Source of the DNA: Massilia sp. BSC265
GTDB lineage: Bacteria > Pseudomonadota > Gammaproteobacteria > Burkholderiales > Burkholderiaceae_D
Assembly (NCBI RefSeq): GCF_000740675.1
Contig: NZ_JPXI01000029.1
Location: forward strand, 62,001-126,000
Direction of reading: 5' to 3'
Length of the DNA: 64,000 nucleotides
Part shown: piece after piece, positions 43,900 to 53,512 of the stretch
Numbering within the stretch: the first letter of the stretch is position 1
How the letters are laid out: the number at the start of each line of letters is the position of its first letter
Notes under the pieces: generated by a model
Told to the model about the DNA's origin: nothing
The model's database searches: none
What the model saw: the letters and a program-made list of their open reading frames with translations, nothing else
Program-made: the position numbers and the translations under genes

Positions 43900-43928
43900 C
43901 TAGGTACCTAGGACCTATACCTAGTACC
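43900..43928. repeat. CTAGGTA direct repeats and CTAGGTACCTAG palindrome
   Basis: On the minus strand CTAGGTA occurs twice at a 13-base period, with TAGGT a third time between them; the right-hand copy forms the perfect palindrome CTAGGTACCTAG (43900-43911). CTAG is usually scarce in proteobacterial DNA, so three in 25 bases stands out. The position, about 35 bases before the 217-aa protein start, suits an operator or promoter. Confidence 0.55.
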
Positions 43929-44074
43929 GTTGATAAGCCTCAGCAAGCAAGCAAACCTCCCAAACTGCTGAGCCCGGTGCGTGTCGAATGACTGCCTCCC
44001 AAGAAAAGGCTGGCCTGATCCCTGCGGGGGAGGGACAGCGACAGGCGCACATGCATATTCGACAGGAGACATTC

Positions 44075-44191
44075 ATGCAAACCATCGAAGTTCTTACCCA
44101 GTTTCTGACGGTTCTGAACAGCAATCATTTCGCAGCTGTCGTGTTACTGATGCTTGTTCTAATCAACAATGGACATCCACCCAAGCGATAG
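44075..44191 (+). CDS. Small hydrophobic peptide (38 aa)
   Basis: A very short ORF with a strong ribosome-binding site: AGGAG (AGGAGACATTC) ends six bases before the ATG. The product has a polar N-terminus (MQTIEVLTQFLTVLNSNH), one membrane-spanning stretch (FAAVVLLMLVLI) and a basic tail (NNGHPPKR). A good terminator lies about 90 bases downstream. It is divergent from the 217-aa protein. Size and shape resemble small regulatory membrane peptides or type I toxins, but nothing in the sequence proves such a role. Confidence 0.45.
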   Translation: MQTIEVLTQFLTVLNSNHFAAVVLLMLVLINNGHPPKR

Positions 44192-44282
44192 GAACAGGGG
44201 CTGGTCGTTCGATTCCTTACCGGAATCACCAGCAGCTATCCGATGGATGTGCCGATTCATGGCCCGACCGTGTGCGAGCAGG

Positions 44283-44309
44283 AAGCCCGCTCCGGCGGGC
44301 TTTCTTGTT
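44283..44309 (+). terminator. Rho-independent terminator
   Basis: AAGCCCGC-TCCG-GCGGGCTT (44283-44302), a perfect 8-bp stem, followed by TCTTGTT. It lies 91 bases past the small peptide's stop codon and before the aldehyde dehydrogenase promoter. Confidence 0.8.
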
Positions 44310-44431
44310 GGCCGATGCGCACGGAGGACCTGGCGCCCCGGCAAGGCCCGCGCCTGTGCCAGCCTGCAGTGTACGCAAACAACGGTTATGATCATGATTT
44401 ACGATCCATTCAACACAGGACTTGAGGCTCC

Positions 44432-45877
44432 ATGACGACTTCCAGCTACCCCGATACCCGACTCCTCATCGCCAACGAATGGCAAGACGCCACGGGCGGC
44501 AAGACGATCCCGGTGGTGAATCCCGCCACCGGCCAGACGATCGGCACCGTGGCCCACGCCAGCACCGAAGACCTGGACCGCGCCCTGGCGGCCGCCCAAA
44601 AGGGCTTCGAGACCTGGCGCAAGGTCACGGCCGCCGAGCGCGCCGCCACCATGCGGCGCGCCGCCAACCTGCTGCGCGAGCGCGCCGGCGACATCGCCCG
44701 CCTGCTGACCCAGGAACAGGGCAAGCCGCTGGCCGAAGCCAAGATGGAAGCCATGGCCGGCGCCGAGATCATCGACTGGTTCGCCGCGGAAGGCATGCGC
44801 GTCTACGGCCGTATCGTGCCGTCGCGCAATCCGGCTGCCCAGCAGCTGGTGCTGAAGGAGCCGGTCGGCCCGGTTGCCGCCTTCACCCCGTGGAACTTCC
44901 CGATCAACCAGGTCGTCCGCAAGCTGGCTGCGGCCCTGGCCACCGGCTGCTCGTTCCTGTGCAAGGCGCCGGAAGAAACCCCGGCCTCGCCGGCGGCCCT
45001 GTTCCAGTGCTTCGTCGATGCCGGCGTGCCACCGGGCGTCGTCGGCCTGGTGTTCGGCGACCCGGCCGAGATTTCGGGCTACCTGATCCCGCACCCGATC
45101 ATCCGCAAGGTGACTTTCACCGGTTCGACCCCGGTCGGCAAGCAGCTGGCCGCCCTGGCCGGCGCCCACATGAAGCGCGTCACGATGGAGCTGGGCGGCC
45201 ATGCGCCGGTGATCATCGCCGAGGACGCCGACGTGGCCCTGGCCGTCAAGGCGGCAGGCGCGGCCAAGTTCCGCAATGCCGGCCAGGTGTGCATCTCGCC
45301 GACCCGCTTCCTGGTGCACAACGCGATCAAGGACGAATTCACCCGCGCGCTGGTGGCGCACGCCGAAGGCCTGAAGCTGGGCGACGGCCTGGCGGAAGGG
45401 ACGACCCTCGGCCCGCTGGCCAATCCGCGCCGCCTGAGCGCCATGGCCCAGTTCGTTGAAGATGCCCGTGCCAAGGGTGCGGTCGTCGCCACCGGCGGCG
45501 AGCGTGTCGGTGACGCCGGCAACTTCTTCGCGCCGACGGTCCTGGCCGACGTGCCTTTGGGGGCGAGCGTGTTCAACGACGAGCCGTTCGGCCCGGTGGC
45601 GGCGGTGCGCGGCTTCGCCAGCCTGGAGGAGGCGATCGCGGAAGCCAACCGCCTGCCGTACGGCCTGGCCGGCTATGCCTTCACCCGTTCGATCAAGAAT
45701 GCCCAGCTCCTGATGAACAGCGTGGAAGTCGGCATGCTGTGGATCAACCAGCCGGCCACCCCGAGCGCCGAGCTGCCTTTCGGCGGCATCAAGGATTCCG
45801 GCTACGGTTCGGAAGGTGGTCCGGAAGCCCTGGAGTCCTACCTCAACACCAAGGCCATTTCCATGGTCGGCGTGTAA
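44432..45877 (+). CDS. NAD(P)-dependent semialdehyde dehydrogenase (SSADH/KGSADH type I family)
   Basis: A cytosolic aldehyde dehydrogenase (481 aa), either succinate-semialdehyde or alpha-ketoglutarate-semialdehyde dehydrogenase. Landmarks: [13 protein letters not shown] (cofactor loop), [10 protein letters not shown], the general-base Glu253 in MELGGHAP and the catalytic Cys287 in [10 protein letters not shown]; the ending [13 protein letters not shown] is typical of this branch. The sequence is only distantly similar to the enzyme at 2.5 kb, so the two are not recent duplicates. GAGG precedes the ATG; TATGAT at 44387 is a likely -10. A terminator follows. Choice between the two substrates needs an assay; the pentose context favours alpha-ketoglutarate semialdehyde. 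Confidence 0.83.
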   Translation: MTTSSYPDTRLLIANEWQDATGGKTIPVVNPATGQTIGTVAHASTEDLDRALAAAQKGFETWRKVTAAERAATMRRAANLLRERAGDIARLLTQEQGKPLAEAKMEAMAGAEIIDWFAAEGMRVYGRIVPSRNPAAQQLVLKEPVGPVAAFTPWNFPINQVVRKLAAALATGCSFLCKAPEETPASPAALFQCFVDAGVPPGVVGLVFGDPAEISGYLIPHPIIRKVTFTGSTPVGKQLAALAGAHMKRVTMELGGHAPVIIAEDADVALAVKAAGAAKFRNAGQVCISPTRFLVHNAIKDEFTRALVAHAEGLKLGDGLAEGTTLGPLANPRRLSAMAQFVEDARAKGAVVATGGERVGDAGNFFAPTVLADVPLGASVFNDEPFGPVAAVRGFASLEEAIAEANRLPYGLAGYAFTRSIKNAQLLMNSVEVGMLWINQPATPSAELPFGGIKDSGYGSEGGPEALESYLNTKAISMVGV

Positions 45878-45898
45878 GGGCAGGATTGCCGCATACGG

Positions 45899-45923
45899 AT
45901 GCCCGCTCCGGCGGGCATTTTTT
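45899..45923 (+). terminator. Rho-independent terminator after the semialdehyde dehydrogenase
   Basis: ATGCCCGC-TCCG-GCGGGCAT followed by TTTTTT, 22 bases past the stop codon. The stem is nearly the same as the one at 44283, so the dehydrogenase gene is a clean single-gene unit. Confidence 0.9.
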
Positions 45924-46016
45924 ATGCGCATCTGTTTTCCATTGCACTGTCCGGTATTGATCGTTGGGGCAAACTGCGTCGACGCGAGCTCGCGGGCTCA
46001 TTGAGGGGAAACGACG

Positions 46017-47333
46017 ATGTCCACCATGACGGCGACGGTAGAGCAGGGCCTTCAGGCGGCCGGCGTCGGCCGGTTCCAGTACCGGCTGTTCGCCATCTTC
46101 GGGCTGGTCTGGATGGCCGACGCCATGCAGGTGCTGTCGATCGGCTTCAGCGCCCCATCCATTGCCAGTACCTTCGGCGTGCCCTTGCCGGAAGCGCTCC
46201 AGACCGGCACCTGGTTTTTCGTGGGGATGCTGGTCGGCGCCTTCGGCTTCGGCCGTCTGGCGGACCGGATCGGGCGGCGCCCGGTGCTGATGGCGGCGGT
46301 GCTGGTCGATGCCTGCTTCGGTGTCGCATCCGCGTTCGCGCCGGACCTGGCCTGGCTGCTGGTCCTGCGCTTCCTGACCGGTGTCGGCGTGGGCGGCACC
46401 TTGCCCGTCGATTACACGATGATGGCAGAATTCCTGCCCAGCGACCGGCGCGGCCGCTGGCTGGTGCTGCTCGAATCCTTCTGGGCCGTCGGCACCATCC
46501 TGCTGGCGGTGCTGGCCCTGGTGGCGCTGCGCTGGGGAGACGATGCCTGGCGCGTCATCTTCCTGGTGACCGGCCTGCCGGCGCTCATCGGCGTCGTGCT
46601 GCGCCTGTTCGTGCCCGAGTCGCCGATGTACCTGAACCGGAGCGGCATGGGGCAGCAGGCCCGGGCGGTGCTGGCGCGCGTGGCCGCGGTCAACGGCCGC
46701 CAGGTCGAGATTCCGCAACTGGAGCCGGACACCGGCGGCAAGCAGCCGATGTCCGCGCTGTTCGCCGGCAAGCTGCGCCGCCGCAGCATCGCCCTGTTCG
46801 TGGCCTGGATGCTGATCTCGGTCGCCTACTACGGCGTCTTCGTCTACCTGCCGGTGAAGTTGAGTGCCGAGGGGTTCGGCTTCATGCGCGGGCAGGAATT
46901 CCTGATCCTGCTGGCGCTGGTGCAGCTGCCCGGCTTCGCGCTGTCGGCCTACGGCGTGGAGCGCTGGGGACGCAAGCCGACCCTGGTCGGCTTCCTGCTG
47001 CTGAGCGCCGCCGGCTGCATGGCCTATAGCCTGGGCAACGCCACCTGGCTGGTGGTCGGGTCGACGCTGTTGATGAGCTTTGCGCTGCTGGGCACCTGGG
47101 GCGCGCTGTATGCGTTCACGCCCGAGGTCTACCCGACCGATTTGCGCGCGAGCGGGATGGGCACGGCCGGCGCCGTGGCCCGGTTCGGCGGCCTGTTCGC
47201 CCCGAGCATCGTGGCGCCGGTGATGGCGACGCACTTCACGCTGGCGCTGGCGATGCTGGCAGGCTTCCTGGTGATCGGCGCGATCGCGATCGCGTGCGTC
47301 GACCTGGAGTCGCGCCGGCGTGCACTCGAGTAA
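46017..47333 (+). CDS. MFS transporter (sugar/aromatic-acid:H+ symporter type)
   Basis: A 12-span inner-membrane permease of 438 aa. The loop 2-3 motif GRLADRIGRRPVL and its partner VERWGRKPTLVGF in the second half identify the major facilitator superfamily; LRFLTGVGVGGTLPVDYTMMAEFLP and a Pro-Glu-Ser motif (VPESPMY) after the sixth span place it with the sugar-porter/AAHS-like families. GAGGGG precedes the ATG. It stands alone between a terminator and a convergent gene. The substrate is not evident. Confidence 0.85.
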   Translation: MSTMTATVEQGLQAAGVGRFQYRLFAIFGLVWMADAMQVLSIGFSAPSIASTFGVPLPEALQTGTWFFVGMLVGAFGFGRLADRIGRRPVLMAAVLVDACFGVASAFAPDLAWLLVLRFLTGVGVGGTLPVDYTMMAEFLPSDRRGRWLVLLESFWAVGTILLAVLALVALRWGDDAWRVIFLVTGLPALIGVVLRLFVPESPMYLNRSGMGQQARAVLARVAAVNGRQVEIPQLEPDTGGKQPMSALFAGKLRRRSIALFVAWMLISVAYYGVFVYLPVKLSAEGFGFMRGQEFLILLALVQLPGFALSAYGVERWGRKPTLVGFLLLSAAGCMAYSLGNATWLVVGSTLLMSFALLGTWGALYAFTPEVYPTDLRASGMGTAGAVARFGGLFAPSIVAPVMATHFTLALAMLAGFLVIGAIAIACVDLESRRRALE

Positions 47334-47409
47334 CTGCAGGACACGGAGGGTTCTCGCGTGCCGGGGCCGTGCTTGCGCGAAGGCCCCGTCAACACGCCTT
47401 GCGCAGGCC

Positions 47410-48069
47410 CTAGCGGTATTCGCCGCGTTTCTGGTCTTTCGCCTCCTCTTCCGCCTGCTCAGGATGGCGGGCGGTGGGCAGGTGCCAGCCGAAGCGGATC
47501 GCCGCCAGGCGCAGGCCGAAGCACAGGGCGGCACCGGCGCAGGCGGTGGCCGTGGTGGGCAGTCGCAGGGCGTCGCCGAGGACGACGACGCTGGCGCCGG
47601 CCAGTGCGGCGAGCGCATAGATGTCGGAACGAAACACCGCGGGTACGTCGTTCAGCAGCACGTCGCGCGCGACACCGCCGCCGATGCCGGTGAGCATGCC
47701 GAGCAGGGCGGCGGCCCATGGATCGGCGCCGAACACCAGCGCCTTCTGCGCGCCGGCGACGCAAAACAAGGCCAGGCCGGCGCCGTCGAAGATGAGGACC
47801 GCATTGCGCAGCCGGTTGATGACGGGATACCAGAAGAAGATCACCAGGCCCGCCAGGATCGACACGGCCAGGTAGCGCCAGTCGCTGATGGCCGCCGGCG
47901 GGGTGGCGCCGATCAGGAGGTCGCGCACGATGCCGCCCGAATTGGCGGCGACAAAAGACAGCACCAGCACGCCGAAGATGTCGAGGCGGCGCCGGGCGCC
48001 GGCGGTGGCGCCGCTGAGGGCGAACACGAAGGTGCCGACCAGGTCGAGGGTCAGCACCAGGGTTTTCAT
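47410..48069 (-). CDS. TRIC/UPF0126 (YicG-like) membrane channel protein
   Basis: A 219-aa inner-membrane protein of the UPF0126 family, bacterial relatives of trimeric intracellular cation channels. Two repeated Gly-rich motifs are visible, DLVGTFVFALSGA near residue 9 and DGAGLALFCVAGAQKAL near residue 95, plus GGIVRDLL and GGGVARDVLL, the paired GG-RD blocks of the two halves. About seven spans. The ATG at 48069 has GGGAG upstream; an in-frame ATG twelve codons earlier lacks this. The C-terminal tail is charged. Confidence 0.88.
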   Translation of the reverse strand: MKTLVLTLDLVGTFVFALSGATAGARRRLDIFGVLVLSFVAANSGGIVRDLLIGATPPAAISDWRYLAVSILAGLVIFFWYPVINRLRNAVLIFDGAGLALFCVAGAQKALVFGADPWAAALLGMLTGIGGGVARDVLLNDVPAVFRSDIYALAALAGASVVVLGDALRLPTTATACAGAALCFGLRLAAIRFGWHLPTARHPEQAEEEAKDQKRGEYR

Positions 48070-48233
48070 GGCAGCTCCCATGTCGAGAGCGAGTACGGCG
48101 AACACGTGGATCCTTGATTCCAGATGGGAGAGAAACCCGGCATGGTACCGCAGATCGCGGCATGCCGCCGCCGTGGACCAGCCTGCCGCCCGGCGGATAT
48201 ACTGTGAGGCAAACTCTATCGATCCCAGTCACC

Positions 48234-48776
48234 ATGTCGCTTGCCGCCCTTCACATCCGTCCCGCCGAGCCGTCCGACCAGCCCTTCTTCGCCGACCTGT
48301 ATCGCTCCACGCGTGACGACTTGCTGGGCCTGCTTGCCGATCCGCGCTACGTCGATGGGCTCATCGCCATGCAGCAACAGATGCAGGTGGCCGGCTACCG
48401 CAGCAGCTATCCCGAGGCGCTGTACGAGGTGCTGGAACTGGACCGCAGGCCGGTGGGCCGGCTGGTGACGGCTGCCGTGGCCGGCGCAGTCCGGGTGGTC
48501 GATATCGCCGTATTGCCGCAGGCGCGCAAGCAGGGTGTCGCAGGCGAGGCCCTGCGCCGCCTGCAGCGCCAGGCCGCGCTCGACGGGCGCGATGTGACAT
48601 TGGCGGTGCGCAGGGACAATGCCGGCGCGCGCCGGCTGTACGCGGCACTGGGTTTTGCCGTCGAGGCGGAGGACGCCGTGGTCCTGCAGCTGCGCTGGCG
48701 TGCGGGCCCACACCGGTCTGCTGCACCCGCCGTCTCAGGCACTGCGATCCGGGCTGTCGGTCATCCGTGCCAGTAG
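48234..48776 (+). CDS. GNAT-family N-acetyltransferase
   Basis: A 180-aa cytosolic acetyltransferase. The acetyl-CoA-binding motif A is VVDIAVLPQARKQGVAGEALRRL, followed by VRRDNAGARRLYAALGF, the conserved end of the fold. TATACT at 48199 is a likely -10; no strong ribosome-binding site is visible, and longer in-frame starts exist upstream. The last 42 bases overlap the convergent DUF421 gene. The C-terminal tail beyond the fold (RAGPHRSAAPAV...) is not part of the family. Acceptor unknown. Confidence 0.8.
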   Translation: MSLAALHIRPAEPSDQPFFADLYRSTRDDLLGLLADPRYVDGLIAMQQQMQVAGYRSSYPEALYEVLELDRRPVGRLVTAAVAGAVRVVDIAVLPQARKQGVAGEALRRLQRQAALDGRDVTLAVRRDNAGARRLYAALGFAVEAEDAVVLQLRWRAGPHRSAAPAVSGTAIRAVGHPCQ

Positions 48777-49274
48777 CGTGTCGAGCTTGCGCTCGAGCGC
48801 GTCGAGGCGCCCGGCGGACGGCTCCGGGCTGGCGTCCATGGGAATGATCGAGATCGCGCCCGAGGTTTCCATGACTGCGTACTTGACCTGCTCCAGGCTT
48901 TCCAGGCCCTGGGTCTCGCGCGCGGTCTGCAGGATGTCGCTGAGGGTGATGCGCGACTTCGTCGCATTCTCTTCGAGCACCTTGCCGCGCTCCACCAGCA
49001 GCAGCGGCGTGCCTTCGGTCAGGCGCTCGAAGCCGCTGTAGCGGCGCTTCAGTGCCGACAGGCCGCGGTCCAGCAGCAGGAAGGTGAGGATCACCGTCAG
49101 GCCCATGACGACCGATTTGTCTTCGTCCACCAGTGCATTCTGGATGGCTTCGCTGACGATCAGGAACAGGACCAGGTCGAACGCCGACAACTGGGCCAGC
49201 GAGCGCTTGCCCAGCACGCGGAACAGTACCAGCAGCACGATGTAGATGGCGGCGGCGCGCAGGATGAGTTCCAT
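48735..49274 (-). CDS. DUF421 (YetF-like) membrane protein
   Basis: A 179-aa protein with three N-terminal membrane spans (residues about 1-75) and a cytosolic domain of the DUF421/YetF family (RVLGKRSLAQLSAFDLVLFLIVSEAIQNAL, then GTPLLLVERGKVLEENATKSRIT). The function of the family is poorly known; links to spore or membrane stress are reported in Bacillus. GAGGAG lies before the ATG, supplied by the end of an 11-bp tandem repeat. It is 43 bases downstream of the 171-aa membrane protein, so they are likely cotranscribed. Confidence 0.87.
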   Translation of the reverse strand: MELILRAAAIYIVLLVLFRVLGKRSLAQLSAFDLVLFLIVSEAIQNALVDEDKSVVMGLTVILTFLLLDRGLSALKRRYSGFERLTEGTPLLLVERGKVLEENATKSRITLSDILQTARETQGLESLEQVKYAVMETSGAISIIPMDASPEPSAGRLDALERKLDTLLARMTDSPDRSA

Positions 49275-49284
49275 GGCGGGCTCC

Positions 49285-49328
49285 TCAGGGATAGCTCAGG
49301 GATAGCTCAGGGATAGCTCAGGGATAGG
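49285..49328. repeat. Four tandem copies of an 11-bp unit (TCAGGGATAGC)
   Basis: Copies at 49285, 49296, 49307 and 49318; the last differs in its final base. On the minus strand the stop codon of the upstream gene lies in the first copy met (49318-49320), and the repeats fill the space to the next gene's ribosome-binding site. Unit number could change by slippage. Confidence 0.85.
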
Positions 49329-49833
49329 TAAGCTGGCGGATCGGCACGCGTGGTCCGCGGCCGGCGGCAGCCCAGCCTTCGAGGGGCCCGTAGTGCTGGG
49401 AAGCAAAGTGGAAGGTGGCGCGCAGCCGGGCGCCCGGCGTCGTGTGAAAGACGAAACGCAGTGCGCCGCCTTCGCTGACGACCTGTGCCGGCTCGGGCGT
49501 CACCCGCTCGATCTGGATCTGGCCGGCGTACTGCGCATCCAGCCATATGCTCGTCTCCTGGCCCTGTGCGAGAACGCTCACGGTCAATTCGTCGGGCGAG
49601 TGGTAGCGGATGAAGCGCTGGTAGCCGAGCGCCAGCGATCCGTCGGGAGCGGCAAGCTCCACATCGCTCAGCGGCCCGCCGCGGCCGAACAGGCCCAGCG
49701 CGACCGCGGCAAGCAGGACGCTCAGCAGGATCCATGCTGCGCGCTGCAGCGTCGCGTCGGCGCCGAGCTCGCGCGACACTTCTTCGATTCCGGGCGCGCG
49801 CCCGGGCGGTCCTGCGGCGTCTTCCCTGTTCAA
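49318..49833 (-). CDS. Single-span membrane-anchored protein of unknown function (171 aa)
   Basis: No family recognised. I start at TTG 49833, preceded by GAGGGA, because further upstream the frame turns into low-complexity Arg/Ala sequence overlapping a divergent region. A cytosolic N-terminus (NREDAAGPPGRAPGIEEVSREL) precedes one membrane span (WILLSVLLAAVALGLFG) and a periplasmic beta-rich domain (PDGSLALGYQRFIRYHSPDELTV...) of about 110 residues ending IRQLTYP. It is followed by the tandem repeats and the DUF421 gene. This pairing suggests a joint envelope function. Confidence 0.6.
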   Translation of the reverse strand: MNREDAAGPPGRAPGIEEVSRELGADATLQRAAWILLSVLLAAVALGLFGRGGPLSDVELAAPDGSLALGYQRFIRYHSPDELTVSVLAQGQETSIWLDAQYAGQIQIERVTPEPAQVVSEGGALRFVFHTTPGARLRATFHFASQHYGPLEGWAAAGRGPRVPIRQLTYP

Positions 49834-49979
49834 TGCTCTTCCCTCGCGCTGGTCCCGGTCGGAGGACTGGTGTGCGATGATCGCAGGCCGGTGTGCGGCC
49901 GGCGACGGCGTCACCGCAAAACTCTGTCGCCAATATTGTTTCCCGTCGGCGGCCCCACCGGGATCACGACGCACCGAGC

Positions 49980-51086
49980 TTAGTGCCGGGCGCCTGCAAG
50001 CCAGTCGAAGATCGCGGGCCAAATGCGGGCATGGGCGCTGGCGCCGACCAGCACGCCCACGTGCTGCAGGTTGACCCCGACATCGCCCGCATAGTGCAGC
50101 AGGCATTTGCGTTCGCTCGCCGCGGCCTCGTGGAAGGGGCGCAGCGCCGCCTCCGGAATGACCTTGCTGCGCGGGTCGACCACGCTCACCAGCGGCGCGC
50201 GCAGGTCTTGCGGGCCGATGCGGCGGCCCCCGATGGCCAGCTTTCCCTGCATGAATTCATCGTTGCGGTAGAGCTGCTCGACCAGCTCGGTGAACAGCCG
50301 GCCCGGCAGGGGGAACTCGTCGTGGGTCCAGCGCTCGACCCGCATGTGGGTGGTCAGCAGCTGCGGGTTGCCCAGCGACAGGTAGCGGTCCATCATGCGC
50401 TCCCACTGGAAGGCATGGGGCTCGGCGATGGCGCTCATCATGTTGAGGAACACGCCGGGCACCTGGTGGAACGCATCCGCGATCGGCCGTGCATGGGGCG
50501 TGGAGTCGATCAGCGGCGTGAAGCAGCAGGACTTCCTCTCGAAATGCAGGGGCGATTCGAGCAGGATGGTCGCCTCGACCTTGTCCGGGTGCAGGCAGCT
50601 GTAGATCGCGGCCAGGATGCCGCCGAGCGAATGGCCGGCGATCGTGAGCGTCGTCTTGCCGCTGTCGGCCTCGATCGCACGCTGGCTGGCGGCCAGCAGG
50701 CGGTCGCCGTAGTCGTCCAGGCCGAAGTCGTCGTCTTCGCCATCGTCCGGGAGGGGCGTCCACTCGGCCTGGTAGACCTGGTAGCCACGCTCCATCCAGC
50801 GCTGCACGACGCTGATTTCGGGCGACAGGTCCCAGATGTAGGAGCGCTTGATGGGTGCGGGAACGAGCAGCACGGCGGGACCGTCGGCGTTGGAACCGCC
50901 GAAGCGGCGCAGGTTCAGGCCCGGTTCGCTATGGAGGACGGTGAAAGGGGTTTCCTGCGGACCGTAACCGGCCCGCTCCAGCATCTTGCCGCGCGCCTGG
51001 CGGCTGCGGTCCATGTTCTTGAGTGCAATTGCTCCAAGCGAAGCAAACGAAGGCAGGGCAAAGGCGTGCGGAGTCGGTGCGTCCAT
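49980..51086 (-). CDS. PhaC-like alpha/beta hydrolase
   Basis: A 368-aa cytosolic protein resembling polyhydroxyalkanoate synthases of the short (class III) type: LLVPAPIKRSYIWDLSPEISVVQRWMERG, FGLDDYGDRLLAAS and the late block FDWLAG are of that kind. The nucleophile elbow reads GHSLGG, with Ser where PHA synthases have Cys (GxCxGG), so it is more likely a lipase/esterase or a non-polymerising relative. No phaA/B/E genes are adjacent. The ATG at 51086 begins the recognisable part; earlier in-frame starts add only low-complexity sequence. Confidence 0.75.
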   Translation of the reverse strand: MDAPTPHAFALPSFASLGAIALKNMDRSRQARGKMLERAGYGPQETPFTVLHSEPGLNLRRFGGSNADGPAVLLVPAPIKRSYIWDLSPEISVVQRWMERGYQVYQAEWTPLPDDGEDDDFGLDDYGDRLLAASQRAIEADSGKTTLTIAGHSLGGILAAIYSCLHPDKVEATILLESPLHFERKSCCFTPLIDSTPHARPIADAFHQVPGVFLNMMSAIAEPHAFQWERMMDRYLSLGNPQLLTTHMRVERWTHDEFPLPGRLFTELVEQLYRNDEFMQGKLAIGGRRIGPQDLRAPLVSVVDPRSKVIPEAALRPFHEAAASERKCLLHYAGDVGVNLQHVGVLVGASAHARIWPAIFDWLAGARH

Positions 51087-51224
51087 GGCGTTCTCATCGG
51101 GTTCGAAGACAGCTACTGTACGCCCCCCGGCCCCGGGCTTCAATCGTGCGTGGGGCGTATGGCGCGGGATTTTGCGACGTATTAAACTGGTGCTTCCAGT
51201 CGTTTCCTGCAAGACCGTTCAGGC

Positions 51225-51599
51225 ATGGTCTATCGTTTCCTAGCGGATGCCGTGCTGCTCCTGCACCTCGGCTTCATCCTGTTCGTCGTGTTCGGCGCCT
51301 TGCTCGTGCTGCGCCGGCCGCGCCTGCTGCCCCTGCACCTCCTTGCCGCGGCCTGGGGCTTCGGCATCGAGGTGCTCGGCGCCATCTGCCCGCTCACCTA
51401 CGTGGAAAACCACATGCGCCTGCTCGCAGGCGGGTCCGGCTACAGCGGCGGCTTCATCGACCATTACCTGTTGCCCCTGATTTATCCGGGAGAGATGACG
51501 CGCGGCCTGCAGCTGGGGCTGGCGGCCGGCGTGCTCATCATCAACGGTGTGCTGTACGCCTGGATCCTGCGCACGCGGCGCAGGACCTTGGCTTCGTAA
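51225..51599 (+). CDS. DUF2784 membrane protein
   Basis: A 124-aa integral membrane protein with four spans, matching the DUF2784 family in length and pattern: FLADAVLLLHLGFILFVVFG at the start, GFGIEVLGAICPLTYVEN in the middle, and IDHYLLPLIYPG near the third span. The function is unknown. It diverges from the PhaC-like gene and converges on zwf, whose stop codon is 6 bases from its own. Confidence 0.88.
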   Translation: MVYRFLADAVLLLHLGFILFVVFGALLVLRRPRLLPLHLLAAAWGFGIEVLGAICPLTYVENHMRLLAGGSGYSGGFIDHYLLPLIYPGEMTRGLQLGLAAGVLIINGVLYAWILRTRRRTLAS

Positions 51600-51604
51600 C
51601 AGGA

Positions 51605-53071
<1,467 letters not shown>

Positions 53072-53512
53072 TTTGCCAGCCAAAGTAAAAAGCCAAATAA
53101 GTTAAAGAGGTCGCTGCTGCACCGGCACGGGATGCTCCGCCGTGGCCGCCCTCGATACGGTAGCAGAATGACAGCGGATGCGCACGGGACGTCCTGCTCG
53201 TGGCCAGACGGGAGCGCCCGCGGCAGGGATGGGCCGCGGGCGTCGCCAGCGCTCGCGCTGGGCCCTGTAGCTTACATCCTTAGCAATAATAAGGAAATGG
53301 CAAAATGCGCGATGGCCCTCCGGGCCAGGCTGTACCGGGTACGCGGCGTGGCACAGGAAATTTGCTCTTATTGCCGTTTGTGCAAATAGAATTTGCAAGT
53401 TGCGCCTCCGGGTCATATTTTCTTTGCACGCTTCCGGGCCGCTCTGATACTGCGCCGGATGCGCCGCACCCGATGCCTTATACTCGGCGTTTTCAATCTT
53501 CCCGCGTCTTTC
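53072..53512. other. Divergent gap between zwf and the MBL lipoprotein gene (441 bp, no gene)
   Basis: I see no supported gene. On the plus strand TTTGCA at 53423 and GATACT at 53446 are 17 bp apart, a likely promoter for the lipoprotein; TATACT at 53479 is a second -10-like site. A small CCTTA/TAAGG inverted repeat lies near 53280. A 30-codon ORF at 53298 is not convincing. Confidence 0.5.

Noticed and set aside
44399-45931. Open frame antisense to the semialdehyde dehydrogenase
   Set aside because: Low-complexity Gly/Arg/His translation; spans terminators of the sense gene.
49834-50106. Longer start for the 171-aa membrane protein
   Set aside because: The added part is Arg/Ala low complexity and overlaps the end of the PhaC-like gene.
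53298-53390. 30-codon ORF ending with a CxxC pattern before the MBL gene
   Set aside because: The Shine-Dalgarno-like AAGGA is only about two bases from the ATG and nothing else supports it.
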